Under the pieces are notes generated by a model, which saw only the letters and a list, made by a program, of their open reading frames with translations, searched no databases and was not told the origin of the DNA. Made by a program: the position numbers and the translations under genes. DNA of 64,000 nucleotides from Haloflavibacter putidus (GTDB lineage Bacteria > Bacteroidota > Bacteroidia > Flavobacteriales > Flavobacteriaceae), in assembly GCF_006546625.1 (NCBI RefSeq), contig NZ_VIAR01000008.1:1-64000 (forward strand), written 5' to 3'. Each line of letters starts with the position of its first letter. Position 1 is the stretch's first letter. Of this stretch, positions 31,888 to 40,910 are shown one piece after another.

Positions 31888-34214
31888 ATCTCTTTACTAA
31901 AATAAAGTGTAAATGTGCTGCCTTCGCCTAAGCTACTTTCTACTTTTATTGAGCCGCCCATTGCTTCTATTTGGTTTTTGCTTACAAACAAGCCCAGGCC
32001 GCGCGCGTCTTTGTGATCTGTAAATTTTTTATACATGCCAAAAATATCTTTACGGTATCTCTGTAAATCTATACCAATGCCATTGTCTTTAATGTAAATA
32101 ATTTTATAGCTAGCGTCTTCTTCAAATGTGATGTGTATTACTGGGTAACGTTTTGGATGGCGATATTTTATCGCATTAGAAATTAAATTTAAAAAAATAC
32201 TTTCTAAATAAGCTGGATTAAAATCTATTTTCAAATCTTCTGGTAAGTTTTCTATAATTTTTGCTTTACTAGAAGTTATCTCTTTATGCAAGATTTTTTT
32301 TGCTTTAGAAATATACTCTTTTATAGCTAAGGTTTGAATAAATACATTTTTATTATTTTGAATGTTTATAACCTCGTTGAGGTCGTTTAAGGTTTCGTCT
32401 AAAGAATTAGTGACCTCGCGCAATAAACCATACATTTCTATACGTTCTGGTTTTTGTAAGTCTTCTTGCAAAAGCGATAATATACCTTGTATATTACTGG
32501 TGTGCGAACGTAAATTGTGAGAAACGATATAGGAGAAGTTAAGCAGGCGTTTGTTTTGTGCTAAAACTGTTTGATAGCTGTTTTGTAACTCGCGTTCTAC
32601 TTTTTTCTCTTGGGTGATGTCCATAGTTATGCCTCGTAATCTTGTGACCTCGCCAATTTGATTTGTACGGCATTCTACACGGGTTAAAAGGTGCTTTATT
32701 TCTTTGGCAGAATTAATAATTCGGAACTCAAAGGTGGAGGTGCCCGAGGATTTTATTATTTTATCTAGTTCTTTCTTGTATAGCGCAAGATCGTTAGGAT
32801 GTATAAACTCGTTAATGAATTCACGATTTAAAACTGTGGAAGAATCTATCCCGAAAATTTCAAATAATCTGTCTGACCAGATAGAAGAATCGCTAGCCAG
32901 GTTATATTCCCAAAAACCTAGTTTAGAAATCCTAATGGCCATTCCCATTAATTTCTGTAAATCTATTAGGCGTTGTTCTGCTTTGCGTTTTTCGGTTATG
33001 TCTTCAATTATGGCAATGTGTGTTTTTTTGTGTTGTAAAGTGTTTAATGGTGAGTTGGTTATTTTCGCTGTAATGCGCTTTTTCTCACAATTGGTTTTTA
33101 AGTCACAAATAAATTTGTTTTTACTTTTATGAATTAATTTTTTATGCGCTATGTCTATGCATAAATCTTGAAGTACGAGATCTTGTAATTCTGTTTTGTT
33201 TTTACCCAGCATTTCTGCCAGGCGCTTATTGGCTAGTTTTATTTGCCCGGTACTTGAATTTACTAAAGCAATTCCTAAACCTGCTTGTTCAAAAATAGAT
33301 TTAAATTTAATTTCAGAATCTAATAATTTACTAGCTTGATCGCTAATACGTTTTTGCAATTTAGCCGGTTTTTTTAATAATTTCTGAACCAAAAATCCGC
33401 AAAGTAAAGCCAATAAAAAACCACTTACAAAATAAGGTATAGTTTCTGCCCAAGCAAAATTATAGTTGTTGTGCCATACATATAAACTCCAATTGGTTCG
33501 TTTAATGTCTAATTTTTGGGCGTGGTCATAATTTATTTTGGTAGAGGAATCTAAAAGATAAATTGGCTGTTTAGAAACAAGGTGCGGACTCACGATCTGC
33601 AAATGCATTTTTTCGCCATTAAAATGCGGAATCCCGGCAGTTTCAATAAGTTTTTCTAAACGTATAACTACTGCGGTAAAGCCCCAAAACTTTCCTTTTC
33701 TAGAAATTGGTAATCGCGCTATAATTCCTTTACCGCCTTGTACCAAATCTATAGGACCTACAAAATAAACATCATTTTTCTCTATGGCATTTTCTGCACT
33801 TATGCGATCAAATGTTTCATCAAAAAGATTGTAGTTATACGCAGCTTCGTTTTTATGTAACGGATAGATATGTTTAATTACACCATTTGGCACCAATTGG
33901 GTTACACTAAGATTTGGATTAGCCTTTAGGAGTTTTTTAGAAATTTCTTCAAACTCTTTTACTTCGCCATTTTCTTCAATACTAATAGATAAAGTTAGCA
34001 CGGCAGAGTAGGCGGCATTTAAAGATTGTTCTATGTTTTGCTTAATAACTGTAGCTATTTGCTCCTCTTTAGTAAGTCTAAGCGCTTTGGTGTTTTTAAA
34101 TTTTAAAAAACTAATAATCAAGGCAATAAGTAACATAAATAAAAAGGCAGATAATCCCGCTTTAGCAGGATTTTTTAAAAACCAAGTATTTACCTTTTTA
34201 AAAAAAGTTCTCAT
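31884..34214 (-). CDS. CHASE/PAS sensor histidine kinase
   Basis: Membrane sensor kinase of 776 residues. TM1 is at about 20-38. A periplasmic CHASE domain (about 45-250) has VTQLVPNGVIKHIYP and IARLPISRKGKFWGF. TM2 is near 265-280, followed by two or three PAS domains (FKSIFEQAGLGIALVNSST; GFWEYNLASDSSIWSD). The HisKA-like helix has phospho-His in SYIVSHNLRSHTSN, then the ATPase domain (NLISNAIKY, DNGIGIDLQ, GLGLFVSK). It lacks REC and HPt domains; the coupled single-domain regulator fills that role. CHASE ligands are typically small molecules; this one is unknown. Confidence 0.9.
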   Translation of the reverse strand: MRTFFKKVNTWFLKNPAKAGLSAFLFMLLIALIISFLKFKNTKALRLTKEEQIATVIKQNIEQSLNAAYSAVLTLSISIEENGEVKEFEEISKKLLKANPNLSVTQLVPNGVIKHIYPLHKNEAAYNYNLFDETFDRISAENAIEKNDVYFVGPIDLVQGGKGIIARLPISRKGKFWGFTAVVIRLEKLIETAGIPHFNGEKMHLQIVSPHLVSKQPIYLLDSSTKINYDHAQKLDIKRTNWSLYVWHNNYNFAWAETIPYFVSGFLLALLCGFLVQKLLKKPAKLQKRISDQASKLLDSEIKFKSIFEQAGLGIALVNSSTGQIKLANKRLAEMLGKNKTELQDLVLQDLCIDIAHKKLIHKSKNKFICDLKTNCEKKRITAKITNSPLNTLQHKKTHIAIIEDITEKRKAEQRLIDLQKLMGMAIRISKLGFWEYNLASDSSIWSDRLFEIFGIDSSTVLNREFINEFIHPNDLALYKKELDKIIKSSGTSTFEFRIINSAKEIKHLLTRVECRTNQIGEVTRLRGITMDITQEKKVERELQNSYQTVLAQNKRLLNFSYIVSHNLRSHTSNIQGILSLLQEDLQKPERIEMYGLLREVTNSLDETLNDLNEVINIQNNKNVFIQTLAIKEYISKAKKILHKEITSSKAKIIENLPEDLKIDFNPAYLESIFLNLISNAIKYRHPKRYPVIHITFEEDASYKIIYIKDNGIGIDLQRYRKDIFGMYKKFTDHKDARGLGLFVSKNQIEAMGGSIKVESSLGEGSTFTLYFSKEI

Positions 34215-34325
34215 TTAGATAGATTAGTTGGGTGGAAGTTACATAATTTTTAGCATAGATATTAAAAAGAATTTAACAAGCAACCATTTTTTAATGGCTA
34301 CATTAGTTTTAAAAATAAACTAAAA

Positions 34326-34661
34326 ATGGCGAAAAATTATTACAATCCTTCAGATTTAAGAAAATTTAGTAAAATAAAAGACTGGAATGAAGACTTAGGC
34401 GATAAATTCTTTACTTATTACGAGAAAGTGTTTGAAGAAGGTGCACTCTCTGCTCGAGAAAAATCGTTAATAGCCTTGGCGGTATCGCACGTGGTTAAAT
34501 GTCCTTATTGTATAGACGCCTATACGCAAGACGGTTTAAAGCGCGGTATAACCAAAGAAGAAATGATGGAAGCAGTACACGCCGGTGCTGCAATAGAAAG
34601 TGGTGCGACTCTGGTACATGGTGTACAAATGATGAATAAATACGATAAACTTTCTATGTAA
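34326..34661 (+). CDS. AhpD-like protein associated with arsenosugar biosynthesis
   Basis: A 111-residue carboxymuconolactone decarboxylase/AhpD-fold protein. The redox motif CPYC sits in HVVKCPYCIDAYTQDG, with the supporting Glu and His residues of AhpD-type peroxidases nearby. In Bacteroidota such proteins sit next to ArsS and are labelled arsenosugar biosynthesis-associated peroxidase-like. Here the ArsS gene follows after 47 nt. A role in redox handling of the arsenical intermediate is inferred. Confidence 0.82.
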   Translation: MAKNYYNPSDLRKFSKIKDWNEDLGDKFFTYYEKVFEEGALSAREKSLIALAVSHVVKCPYCIDAYTQDGLKRGITKEEMMEAVHAGAAIESGATLVHGVQMMNKYDKLSM

Positions 34662-34708
34662 ATTAATAATTAAGAAATCTACTACTTTACTAAATCTTTA
34701 TAACCCCT

Positions 34709-35764
34709 ATGGCTACAAAATCGCTAAAAGCGCGAAAAAACGATTGGTCCAATCCTACAAAACAACTGGAGTTTTTAAGCAACGGTATATTTGCAGAAGG
34801 AGAGCTGCCTACTTTTCAACAAAAATTAAAAAAGACCACTACTTTTCCGCTACAGCCTAAAAAGTTAGAAATACTACAAATTAATTTAGGGTATATGTGC
34901 AACCAAGTTTGCTCACATTGTCACGTAGATGCCGGTCCAGACAGAAAAGAAATTATGACTGTGGAAACTATGCAATATTGTCTAGATGCAATTAAAAAAA
35001 GCGGCGCACATACGCTAGATTTAACCGGTGGCGCGCCAGAGATGAATCCTAACTTTAGATGGTTTGTAAAAGAAGCAGCAAAGATTGGCGTGCAAGATTT
35101 TATAGTACGCTCCAATCTTACTATTATAGTTGCTAATAAAAAATACCACGATTTACCGGAATTTTTTAAAGAATATAACGTTCACGTGGTTTCTTCTTTA
35201 CCGTTTTATAAACGCGAAAAAACAGATAAACAACGCGGAAAAGGGGTTTTTGATGCTTCTATAAAAGCTTTAAAAATGCTAAGTAAAGTTGGCTACGGAA
35301 AACCCGATAGCGGTTTGTTGTTAGATCTAGTGTACAACCCGGCAGGAGCATTTTTACCTAGCGGTCAAAAAGCAATGGAGCAAGATTTTAAAAAAGCCTT
35401 ATGGGAAGATTTTCAAATAGAATTTAACCAACTTTTTGCCATTACCAATTTGCCAATAAGCAGGTTTTTAGAATTTTTAATCGCTTCAGAAAATTACGAA
35501 GATTATATGTACGCTTTGGTAGACGCTTACAATCCTAAGGCGGTACAAGATGTTATGTGTCGCAATACGCTTTCTGTAAGTTGGGACGGTTATCTTTATG
35601 ACTGTGATTTTAACCAAATGTTAGCCTTAAAAGTGGCCAGTAAAGTACAACACATCAAAGAGTATAACGAAACCACTTTACAAAACCGCAATATAATAAC
35701 TTCGCAACATTGTTACGGCTGTACGGCCGGCGCCGGCAGTAGTTGTCAAGGTAGTTTGGGGTAA
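34709..35764 (+). CDS. arsS: Arsenosugar biosynthesis radical SAM protein ArsS
   Basis: A 351-residue radical SAM enzyme. The cluster motif CNQVCSHC puts the three Cys at 64, 68 and 71. GGAPE for SAM binding follows (DLTGGAPEMNP), and a Cys-rich tail (CYGCTAGAGSSCQG) probably binds an auxiliary cluster. ArsS homologues join a 5'-deoxyadenosyl group to methylated arsenic, giving dimethylarsinoyl-deoxyadenosine. The neighbours match the usual arsenosugar set. No arsM or arsR is visible in the window. Confidence 0.9.
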   Translation: MATKSLKARKNDWSNPTKQLEFLSNGIFAEGELPTFQQKLKKTTTFPLQPKKLEILQINLGYMCNQVCSHCHVDAGPDRKEIMTVETMQYCLDAIKKSGAHTLDLTGGAPEMNPNFRWFVKEAAKIGVQDFIVRSNLTIIVANKKYHDLPEFFKEYNVHVVSSLPFYKREKTDKQRGKGVFDASIKALKMLSKVGYGKPDSGLLLDLVYNPAGAFLPSGQKAMEQDFKKALWEDFQIEFNQLFAITNLPISRFLEFLIASENYEDYMYALVDAYNPKAVQDVMCRNTLSVSWDGYLYDCDFNQMLALKVASKVQHIKEYNETTLQNRNIITSQHCYGCTAGAGSSCQGSLG

Positions 35765-35946
35765 TCTTACTTTATAACAAGTTTTTTTAAGTTTATAAAA
35801 TCTTTCCCTTACGGGGGAAATGAATGATGCTAAGTTTCCGTAAAGTTATTATTTTTATAGTGTGTTAGAACATTGCGTTTTTTCAAAAATCATAGAAAAC
35901 AACAGGGTAAAAATAATTAGTGTTAAGTTAGAAATGTTTGCGATTT

Positions 35947-36555
35947 ATGAAGAATAAAAGATTACTGCTTATTTTTACCAAAAATCCAATATTAGGTAAA
36001 TGTAAAACCCGCTTGGCAAAAGCTGTAGGAGAAAAATTGGCTTTAGAGATTTACCATTATCTGTTAAAACATACCGCTAATGTGGCGCAAAAAGTAGAAG
36101 CAGATAAGTGTGTATATTATTCTGAGAATGTAGAGAAAAACGATTATTTTTCAGAAAGTGAATTTCAGAAAAAAATTCAGTATGGGGGTAATTTGGGAGA
36201 GCGTATGCACAATGCTTTTCAAGAGGGCTTTACGGAAAAATATTCGCAAATTATAATCATTGGTAGCGATATGCTAGCTATTTCTGCGCAAGAAATAAAC
36301 CGTGCTTTTAAGCATTTAGAAAAGTATAAATACGTAATTGGACCAGCGCAAGATGGCGGATATTATTTATTGGGTATGCGGCAATTGCACCCCACAGTTT
36401 TTAGAAACAAAAAATGGAGCAGTTCTTCTGTTTTTAAAGAAACTATGCGCAATTTGCCAACAGCAGAAACCGCAGTATTAGAAGTAAAAAACGATATTGA
36501 TACCATAGAAGACATAGACGAAAATTCTGTCTTACAAAAATTTATAAACGTATGA
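35947..36555 (+). CDS. TIGR04282-type arsenosugar biosynthesis glycosyltransferase
   Basis: A 203-residue GT-A-like transferase of the DUF2064/TIGR04282 family: LLIFTKNPILGKCKTRLA at the N-terminus for nucleotide binding, IIIGSDMLAIS (DxD-like Asp) and GPAQDGGYYLLGM. ATG 35947 is used; a TTG at 35938 would add three residues. It is separated from arsS by 182 nt that contain one copy of the CTTTACGGAA word. It overlaps the phosphorylase gene by 4 nt. Together they may convert the arsenical nucleoside to an arsenosugar. Confidence 0.85.
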   Translation: MKNKRLLLIFTKNPILGKCKTRLAKAVGEKLALEIYHYLLKHTANVAQKVEADKCVYYSENVEKNDYFSESEFQKKIQYGGNLGERMHNAFQEGFTEKYSQIIIIGSDMLAISAQEINRAFKHLEKYKYVIGPAQDGGYYLLGMRQLHPTVFRNKKWSSSSVFKETMRNLPTAETAVLEVKNDIDTIEDIDENSVLQKFINV

Positions 36556-37370
36556 AATATATTGAACAAACCGTTAGTTATTTACAAAATAAAGGTTTTG
36601 AAAACCCCGAAGTAGGAATCATTTTAGGAACCGGCTTGGGTAAATTATTAGATGAGGTTAAAATACTTGCCAACGTAAGTTATAACCATATTCCTAACTT
36701 TCCTACCGCAACGGTAGAGTTTCATAAAGGTCATTTAATCTATGGCGAGTTGCAAGGAAAAAAAGTGGTTATCATGCAAGGTCGCTTTCATTTATATGAA
36801 GGTTATAACTTTCGCGACGTTACCTTCCCCGTAAGGATAATGAAACGTTTGGGCATAAAAAAATTACTGGTTTCTAACGCGTCCGGTGCGATAAACACCA
36901 ATTTTAAAAAGGGCGAATTAATGCTTATAGAAGATCATATTAATCTATTGGGTGGCTCGCCTTTAGCCTTTAAAGGTGTTTCGCAATACGGCCAGCGCTT
37001 TGTAGATATGAGTTGCCCGTACGATACCAAGATGCGTGAAAAAATAGGAAAGATAGCCAAAGAAAAATCTATTGTTTTGCATAAAGGGGTGTATGTCTCG
37101 GTAATTGGACCACAATTAGAAACCCGCGCAGAATATAAGTTTTTAAAGATAATTGGTGCAGACGCTGTAGGAATGAGCACCGTGCCAGAAGTTATTGTAG
37201 CCAATCATTTGCAATTACCCGTGGTGGCAGTTTCGGTTCTAACAGACGAGTGCGATCCTGAAAATTTAGAACCGGTAAAAGTAGAAGATATAATGGCAAT
37301 GGCGGCCAAAGCCGAACCAAATATGATTGCACTTTTTAAAGATTTAATAGCAGAAATTGAAGTAGAATAA
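36552..37370 (+). CDS. Purine-nucleoside phosphorylase
   Basis: A 272-residue trimeric-type PNP that swaps the base of purine nucleosides for phosphate. Signatures are ILGTGLG (phosphate loop), VEFHKGHLIYGELQGK, MQGRFHLYEGY, SNASGAIN, GVYVSVIGPQLETRAEY and VGMSTVPEVIVANH. It starts inside the glycosyltransferase stop (ATGA), so it is coupled to the arsenosugar genes. A plausible extra job is releasing adenine from the arsenical nucleoside made by ArsS. General purine salvage remains the baseline role. Confidence 0.93.
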   Translation: MKYIEQTVSYLQNKGFENPEVGIILGTGLGKLLDEVKILANVSYNHIPNFPTATVEFHKGHLIYGELQGKKVVIMQGRFHLYEGYNFRDVTFPVRIMKRLGIKKLLVSNASGAINTNFKKGELMLIEDHINLLGGSPLAFKGVSQYGQRFVDMSCPYDTKMREKIGKIAKEKSIVLHKGVYVSVIGPQLETRAEYKFLKIIGADAVGMSTVPEVIVANHLQLPVVAVSVLTDECDPENLEPVKVEDIMAMAAKAEPNMIALFKDLIAEIEVE

Positions 37371-37565
37371 CGCTAATTTTTTGCTTTACGGAAAATAGGA
37401 ATACTTGAAATTTTCTTACCTATTAAACACTATTAAAATTTTGCAATAGAATAGGATGTTTTTAAAAAGAATCTTTATTTCTTTTATGTTTTTTAGAATT
37501 GCACCCTATGTAGCACCCTTTTCGATTCTAAACTTTCTGCAACACTTATCAAAATAACCCGTCTT
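37371..37565. other. Spacer before the element, with arm-like repeats
   Basis: No gene is seen. TTGCACCC (37499-37506) and TAGCACCC (37511-37518) repeat with 12-bp spacing. They resemble the TTGTACCC arm-type repeats inside the element, but lie outside its left attachment site. Confidence 0.35.
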
Positions 37566-37633
37566 TCAAGTATAACAAGGCATAAAACAAAAAACCCCGA
37601 TCGTAAGATCGAGGTTTCTGGTGGTGCCTCCAG
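37566..37633. repeat. attL: displaced tRNA-Phe 3' end and terminator
   Basis: Matches 54563-54631 with a few differences: TCAAGTATA, AAAACAAAAAACCCCGATC, AAGATCGAGGTTT and GGTGGTGCCTCCAG (37620-37633) are shared. On the minus strand it reads tRNA 3' arm, an encoded CCA, then a hairpin terminator. Because the tRNA is transcribed leftwards, this copy should be the original chromosomal 3' end pushed away by integration. Confidence 0.85.
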
Positions 37634-37761
37634 TACTGTTTAAGTCTTAACTAAAATATACTAAATTTACTTATACCTTACTTAAACCCTTTATTTATAA
37701 GGGTTTTTTTAATTTCTGTAATAAGAAATAATTAACTAAGTAATGTATAAATAAATACTTA

Positions 37762-37782
37762 TTTGTACCCTAAATTGTACCC
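37762..37782. repeat. Integrase arm-type repeats, left
   Basis: TTTGTACCC (37762-37770) and AATTGTACCC (37773-37782) are spaced by 11-12 bp, 33 nt before the integrase start. The same word pair occurs inside the right end at 54494-54514. This is the layout expected of arm sites for a tyrosine recombinase. Confidence 0.6.
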
Positions 37783-37814
37783 TTTTTTGTATCTTTATAG
37801 TAAAGGTAATAATT

Positions 37815-39125
37815 ATGATAGCAGTAGATAGAGCAAAGGGTACCGCTAGATTCGCATTCAAAAGTAAGCGAAAAGCAGAAGAAAACAAAAAGGAAAATTT
37901 TATTATTTATTTGTTTTTCACTTATGGTAATAAACGACTAAAATACTCTTCGGGTATTAAAGTAGGTTTTAACGATTGGGATTTCAATAAGCAAAGAGTA
38001 AAAAACAAGAACACAGTTAAGTTTAAAGACCATTACAACAGTAAACTTAATAAGCTTGAAAACGCTATTACAGAAGTTTATGAAGAGCTTCAAGAAGAAA
38101 GTGATAGTATTTCTCCACAGTTTCTTAAAAACCGCTTAGAGCTTAAATTACGAAATGAAGATGCCCCGGGTAAAACTCAAGAAAAACTAACATTTTCAGA
38201 ATTAATTCAAAAATTTATTGATTATAAAGATGGCAATATTGCAGAGGTCACTTTGCGCTCCTATAAACAAGCTAAGTCTCATATTCTAAGCTTCGAAAAA
38301 CAATTAGGTAGGAAATTAGAACTAGATGAAATTGACTCTTCATTTCATAAAAAGTTTACCGAATACCTTCAAAAAGAAAAGCAGTTTAGTAAAAATACCA
38401 TAGGCAAACATTTCAAAACGATTAAGACCTTTATGAACTATGCAGTAAGTGAAGGTTACACCAATAATCAAAAATTCAAATCCTCAGATTTTAAGGTTAC
38501 TAAAGAAATTACCACCGAGGTTTATTTAACTGAAGAAGAAATTCAAGCCTTTTACGATAAAGACCTTTCAAAATATCCTAAGCTTTCACACGCTAGAGAT
38601 ATATTTCTTATTGGCTGCTATACAGGTCAGCGAGTAAGTGATTTCAACAGCTTTAAAGAAGAGGATATTCAAATTATTGACGGGCAAGAATACTTCGTAA
38701 TTGTTCAAAAGAAAAATAAAAAGAGAGGTCGTAAAGTGTACTGTCCCATAACTAAGGAGATTAAAAACATAATGAATAGCCGCCATAACGGTAAACCACC
38801 AAAAAGAATACCCGATAAAGATTTAAACGACTACATTAAGCAAATAGGGCAGATGCTAGAACTTGATTCTTTAGAGGTAAAAATTAAATGCGAATACACG
38901 AAAGCAGGAAAACAAGAGGTAGATTATATTGAAAAATACAATTTAGTAAAATCACATACTGCAAGACGAAGCTTTGCGACTAATAAATATAAAGCAGGTA
39001 TGCCAGTTTATGATATAATGCATTTTACAGGACATACCACCGAAAAAGAATTTTATAAGTATATTCGAATCAAAGATGAAGAAAGAGCTACTCATATATT
39101 AAAGAGCGGTTTTTTTAATGTTTAA
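37815..39125 (+). CDS. int: Tyrosine-type site-specific recombinase / integrase
   Basis: A 436-residue integrase of the Bacteroidota phage/transposon type. It has an N-terminal arm-binding domain (about 1-115), a SAM-like core-binding domain (about 125-225) and a catalytic domain with Arg273 (CYTGQRVSD), His381 and Arg384 (HTARRSF), His407 (FTGHT) and nucleophile Tyr414 or Tyr416 (EFYKYI). It is complete. It sits at the tRNA-distal end facing inwards and is probably responsible for insertion at tRNA-Phe. Confidence 0.95.
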   Translation: MIAVDRAKGTARFAFKSKRKAEENKKENFIIYLFFTYGNKRLKYSSGIKVGFNDWDFNKQRVKNKNTVKFKDHYNSKLNKLENAITEVYEELQEESDSISPQFLKNRLELKLRNEDAPGKTQEKLTFSELIQKFIDYKDGNIAEVTLRSYKQAKSHILSFEKQLGRKLELDEIDSSFHKKFTEYLQKEKQFSKNTIGKHFKTIKTFMNYAVSEGYTNNQKFKSSDFKVTKEITTEVYLTEEEIQAFYDKDLSKYPKLSHARDIFLIGCYTGQRVSDFNSFKEEDIQIIDGQEYFVIVQKKNKKRGRKVYCPITKEIKNIMNSRHNGKPPKRIPDKDLNDYIKQIGQMLELDSLEVKIKCEYTKAGKQEVDYIEKYNLVKSHTARRSFATNKYKAGMPVYDIMHFTGHTTEKEFYKYIRIKDEERATHILKSGFFNV

Positions 39126-39134
39126 AATAATTCT

Positions 39135-40022
39135 ATGAGAGATCAGGAAGTAATTAATAGATTAAAATTAGGTGTTCTTAATACAATTATCAAATCTAAA
39201 AATGCTGAGTATGCATACAGAATTTTAAATTCTAACGATAATAGAAAAGGGTCTATAGTTAAAATACCTAGTCACAGTGGTAAAATTTCTATAGATTCTG
39301 TAAATGCTATTAATAGAGAACAAAAGAAAAATCGAATTCTAAAAAATAATAAAACTAGAGTTTCTCGAATTTTAGAAAAAATGTATGATTACGAAGAATT
39401 TACGTTAGATTATTTCGATTTACGTTTTGATCTATATGCTAAAGAATTAAATGCTAAAAAAGAAAGATTTTTAAAAAAATATCCAGGCTTTGAAGAGAAA
39501 GATTTTTTTAAGTCAGAAATTAATTATTTCCAAAACCCAGAATCTAACAGATATTTTTTAGATAGCCAGCAAAATAAAATCTCTTACCATAAATATCTAG
39601 AGAATGATACCCATATTCTTGATTTGCACCAAAATAAAAAAATAGAATTTCTTAAAGAAAAACTTCAAAATAAGCCTGAAAGTGATAATGTAAAAACTTC
39701 TCAATCCCAATCACAAAAACAAGATTTAGAAAACAATGAGTATCCTCCAATTTTTAAATCCTATGAATGCTATCAAAAATTTATTTCACTTGCTGAGTTT
39801 ATGGAGATAAAATTAGATAATATCAACGCACGGAATAACCAAGCAAAACTCAATGGTATATGGCAAAGTAATAATGGTCAAAAGCTATTTTTGAAACATA
39901 CTGAAAAGCCAGAATATTTAGCTTTTTTAAATAAAAATTATAACTCAGAGTTTGAGACACGTTCTATGTCCTCTGGTAAAAAATACACGAATAGAGTTGA
40001 TGAGTATTTATCTTCTATTTAG
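39135..40022 (+). CDS. Hypothetical protein of the element
   Basis: A 295-residue, Lys/Asn/Glu-rich cytoplasmic protein that starts 9 nt after the integrase, hence probably co-transcribed. The middle (about 190-215) is a Gln/Ser-rich linker. The C-terminal ~85 residues (from PPIFKSYECYQKF to VDEYLSSI) look like a separate compact helical domain. No motif is recognised. Position suggests an integration or excision accessory protein, but this is a guess. Confidence 0.6.
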   Translation: MRDQEVINRLKLGVLNTIIKSKNAEYAYRILNSNDNRKGSIVKIPSHSGKISIDSVNAINREQKKNRILKNNKTRVSRILEKMYDYEEFTLDYFDLRFDLYAKELNAKKERFLKKYPGFEEKDFFKSEINYFQNPESNRYFLDSQQNKISYHKYLENDTHILDLHQNKKIEFLKEKLQNKPESDNVKTSQSQSQKQDLENNEYPPIFKSYECYQKFISLAEFMEIKLDNINARNNQAKLNGIWQSNNGQKLFLKHTEKPEYLAFLNKNYNSEFETRSMSSGKKYTNRVDEYLSSI

Positions 40023-40034
40023 TTATTTCTAGAG

Positions 40035-40092
40035 CGCATACATACCGCATATTTATCCACACATCTCGCATACCTTCCATATTTTCTGCATA
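40035..40092. repeat. Helically phased CGCATA repeats with a DnaA box
   Basis: CGCATA occurs at 40035-40040, 40046-40051 and 40067-40072, with TGCATA at 40087-40092. Spacings are 11, 21 and 20 bp, close to whole DNA turns. A perfect consensus DnaA box TTATCCACA lies among them at 40053-40061. This could be an iteron-type replication origin of an excised circle, or an operator for the HTH gene 46 nt downstream. Confidence 0.45.
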
Positions 40093-40137
40093 TAACTAAT
40101 TTATTTTCTTGCGATAGAATTTAAAAATCATACAACT

Positions 40138-40434
40138 ATGTCGCAGAAAATTATGACAGAAATCCACGGGATCTCTCCCGAAGAATTAAAAGAAAGCATC
40201 TTAACAGATGTAAAAAAAGAACTAGTAAACCTAGTCGAAAAACTCAACCTTTTTAACAAGCCTCAGGAAGAATTCTTGACAAGGAAAGAAGCAGCTAAAT
40301 TGCTTAAAATTTCCTTAGTTACAATTACCGATTGGAATAAAAAAGGAATTCTCAACCCCTACCGTTTAGGAAATTTAATTCGCTATAAGAAAAGTGAGTT
40401 AGAAGAAGCTATGGTTCAAATTAATCAAGAGTAA
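40138..40434 (+). CDS. Excisionase-family helix-turn-helix protein (1)
   Basis: A 98-residue protein. An N-terminal helical part (about 1-42) is followed by a MerR/HTH_17-type domain: FLTRKEAAKLLKISLVTITDWNKKGILNPYRLGN. Such proteins act as excisionases or regulators in Bacteroidota elements. The phased repeats at 40035-40092 lie directly upstream and are a natural binding site. The next gene starts 4 nt later and encodes a second HTH protein. Confidence 0.85.
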   Translation: MSQKIMTEIHGISPEELKESILTDVKKELVNLVEKLNLFNKPQEEFLTRKEAAKLLKISLVTITDWNKKGILNPYRLGNLIRYKKSELEEAMVQINQE

Positions 40435-40438
40435 TAGT

Positions 40439-40753
40439 ATGGGGAAGTTAGAAGAATTTTCCATCAACGAATGGAAGCAAATTAAAGCAGACTTAGAAAG
40501 TGTATTACAAGAACTTAAAAATGCAATACAAAACGACCCTAAGCTTATCATTATTGATAATGCGGACTTAATGAAAATCTTTAAAATAAGTCCAAGAACC
40601 GCACAACGATGGCGAGACCTTAACCTTATTGGCTATTCTAAAATTAGCGGTAACATTTTTTACACAATGCAAGATGTAATGAATCTTTACCAAGAAAACT
40701 ATGAAGAGCCGCGAAGTAAAATGAACCAAATTATAAAGGATAGGAAAAGCTAA
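40439..40753 (+). CDS. Excisionase-family helix-turn-helix protein (2)
   Basis: A 104-residue protein with a helical N-terminal part and an HTH_17-like domain (IDNADLMKIFKISPRTAQRWRDLNLIGYSKISG). Translationally coupled to the first HTH gene (4-nt gap). Tandem small HTH genes of this type are common in Bacteroidota mobile elements, where they control excision or replication genes. The hairpin-rich region that follows is a likely target. Confidence 0.82.
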   Translation: MGKLEEFSINEWKQIKADLESVLQELKNAIQNDPKLIIIDNADLMKIFKISPRTAQRWRDLNLIGYSKISGNIFYTMQDVMNLYQENYEEPRSKMNQIIKDRKS

Positions 40754-40773
40754 ATTCTAATGTTTATAAACAG

Positions 40774-40884
40774 ATATCAGTCTAAATTCACTGATATATA
40801 CACAATCAAGTTAGCCTAGTCAGGCAAGCTAATTCCATTATTTAATATCAATACCGCAAAGCGATTAAAAATCATCGCTAGGCT
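40774..40884. repeat. Hairpin-rich region before the polymerase-like gene
   Basis: Three inverted repeats occur within 110 bp: ATATCAGT/ACTGATAT (40774-40781, 40790-40797), TTAGC/GCTAA enclosing GCCT/AGGC (40811-40832), and AGCGAT/ATCGCT (40860-40865, 40874-40879). AGCCTAG near 40813 also recurs inverted as CTAGGCT near 40879. The block lies between the HTH genes and the polymerase-like gene, so an operator or replication start site is likely. Confidence 0.45.
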
Positions 40885-40910
40885 ACGTATTGTCTAAACT
40901 CAAATGAAAA

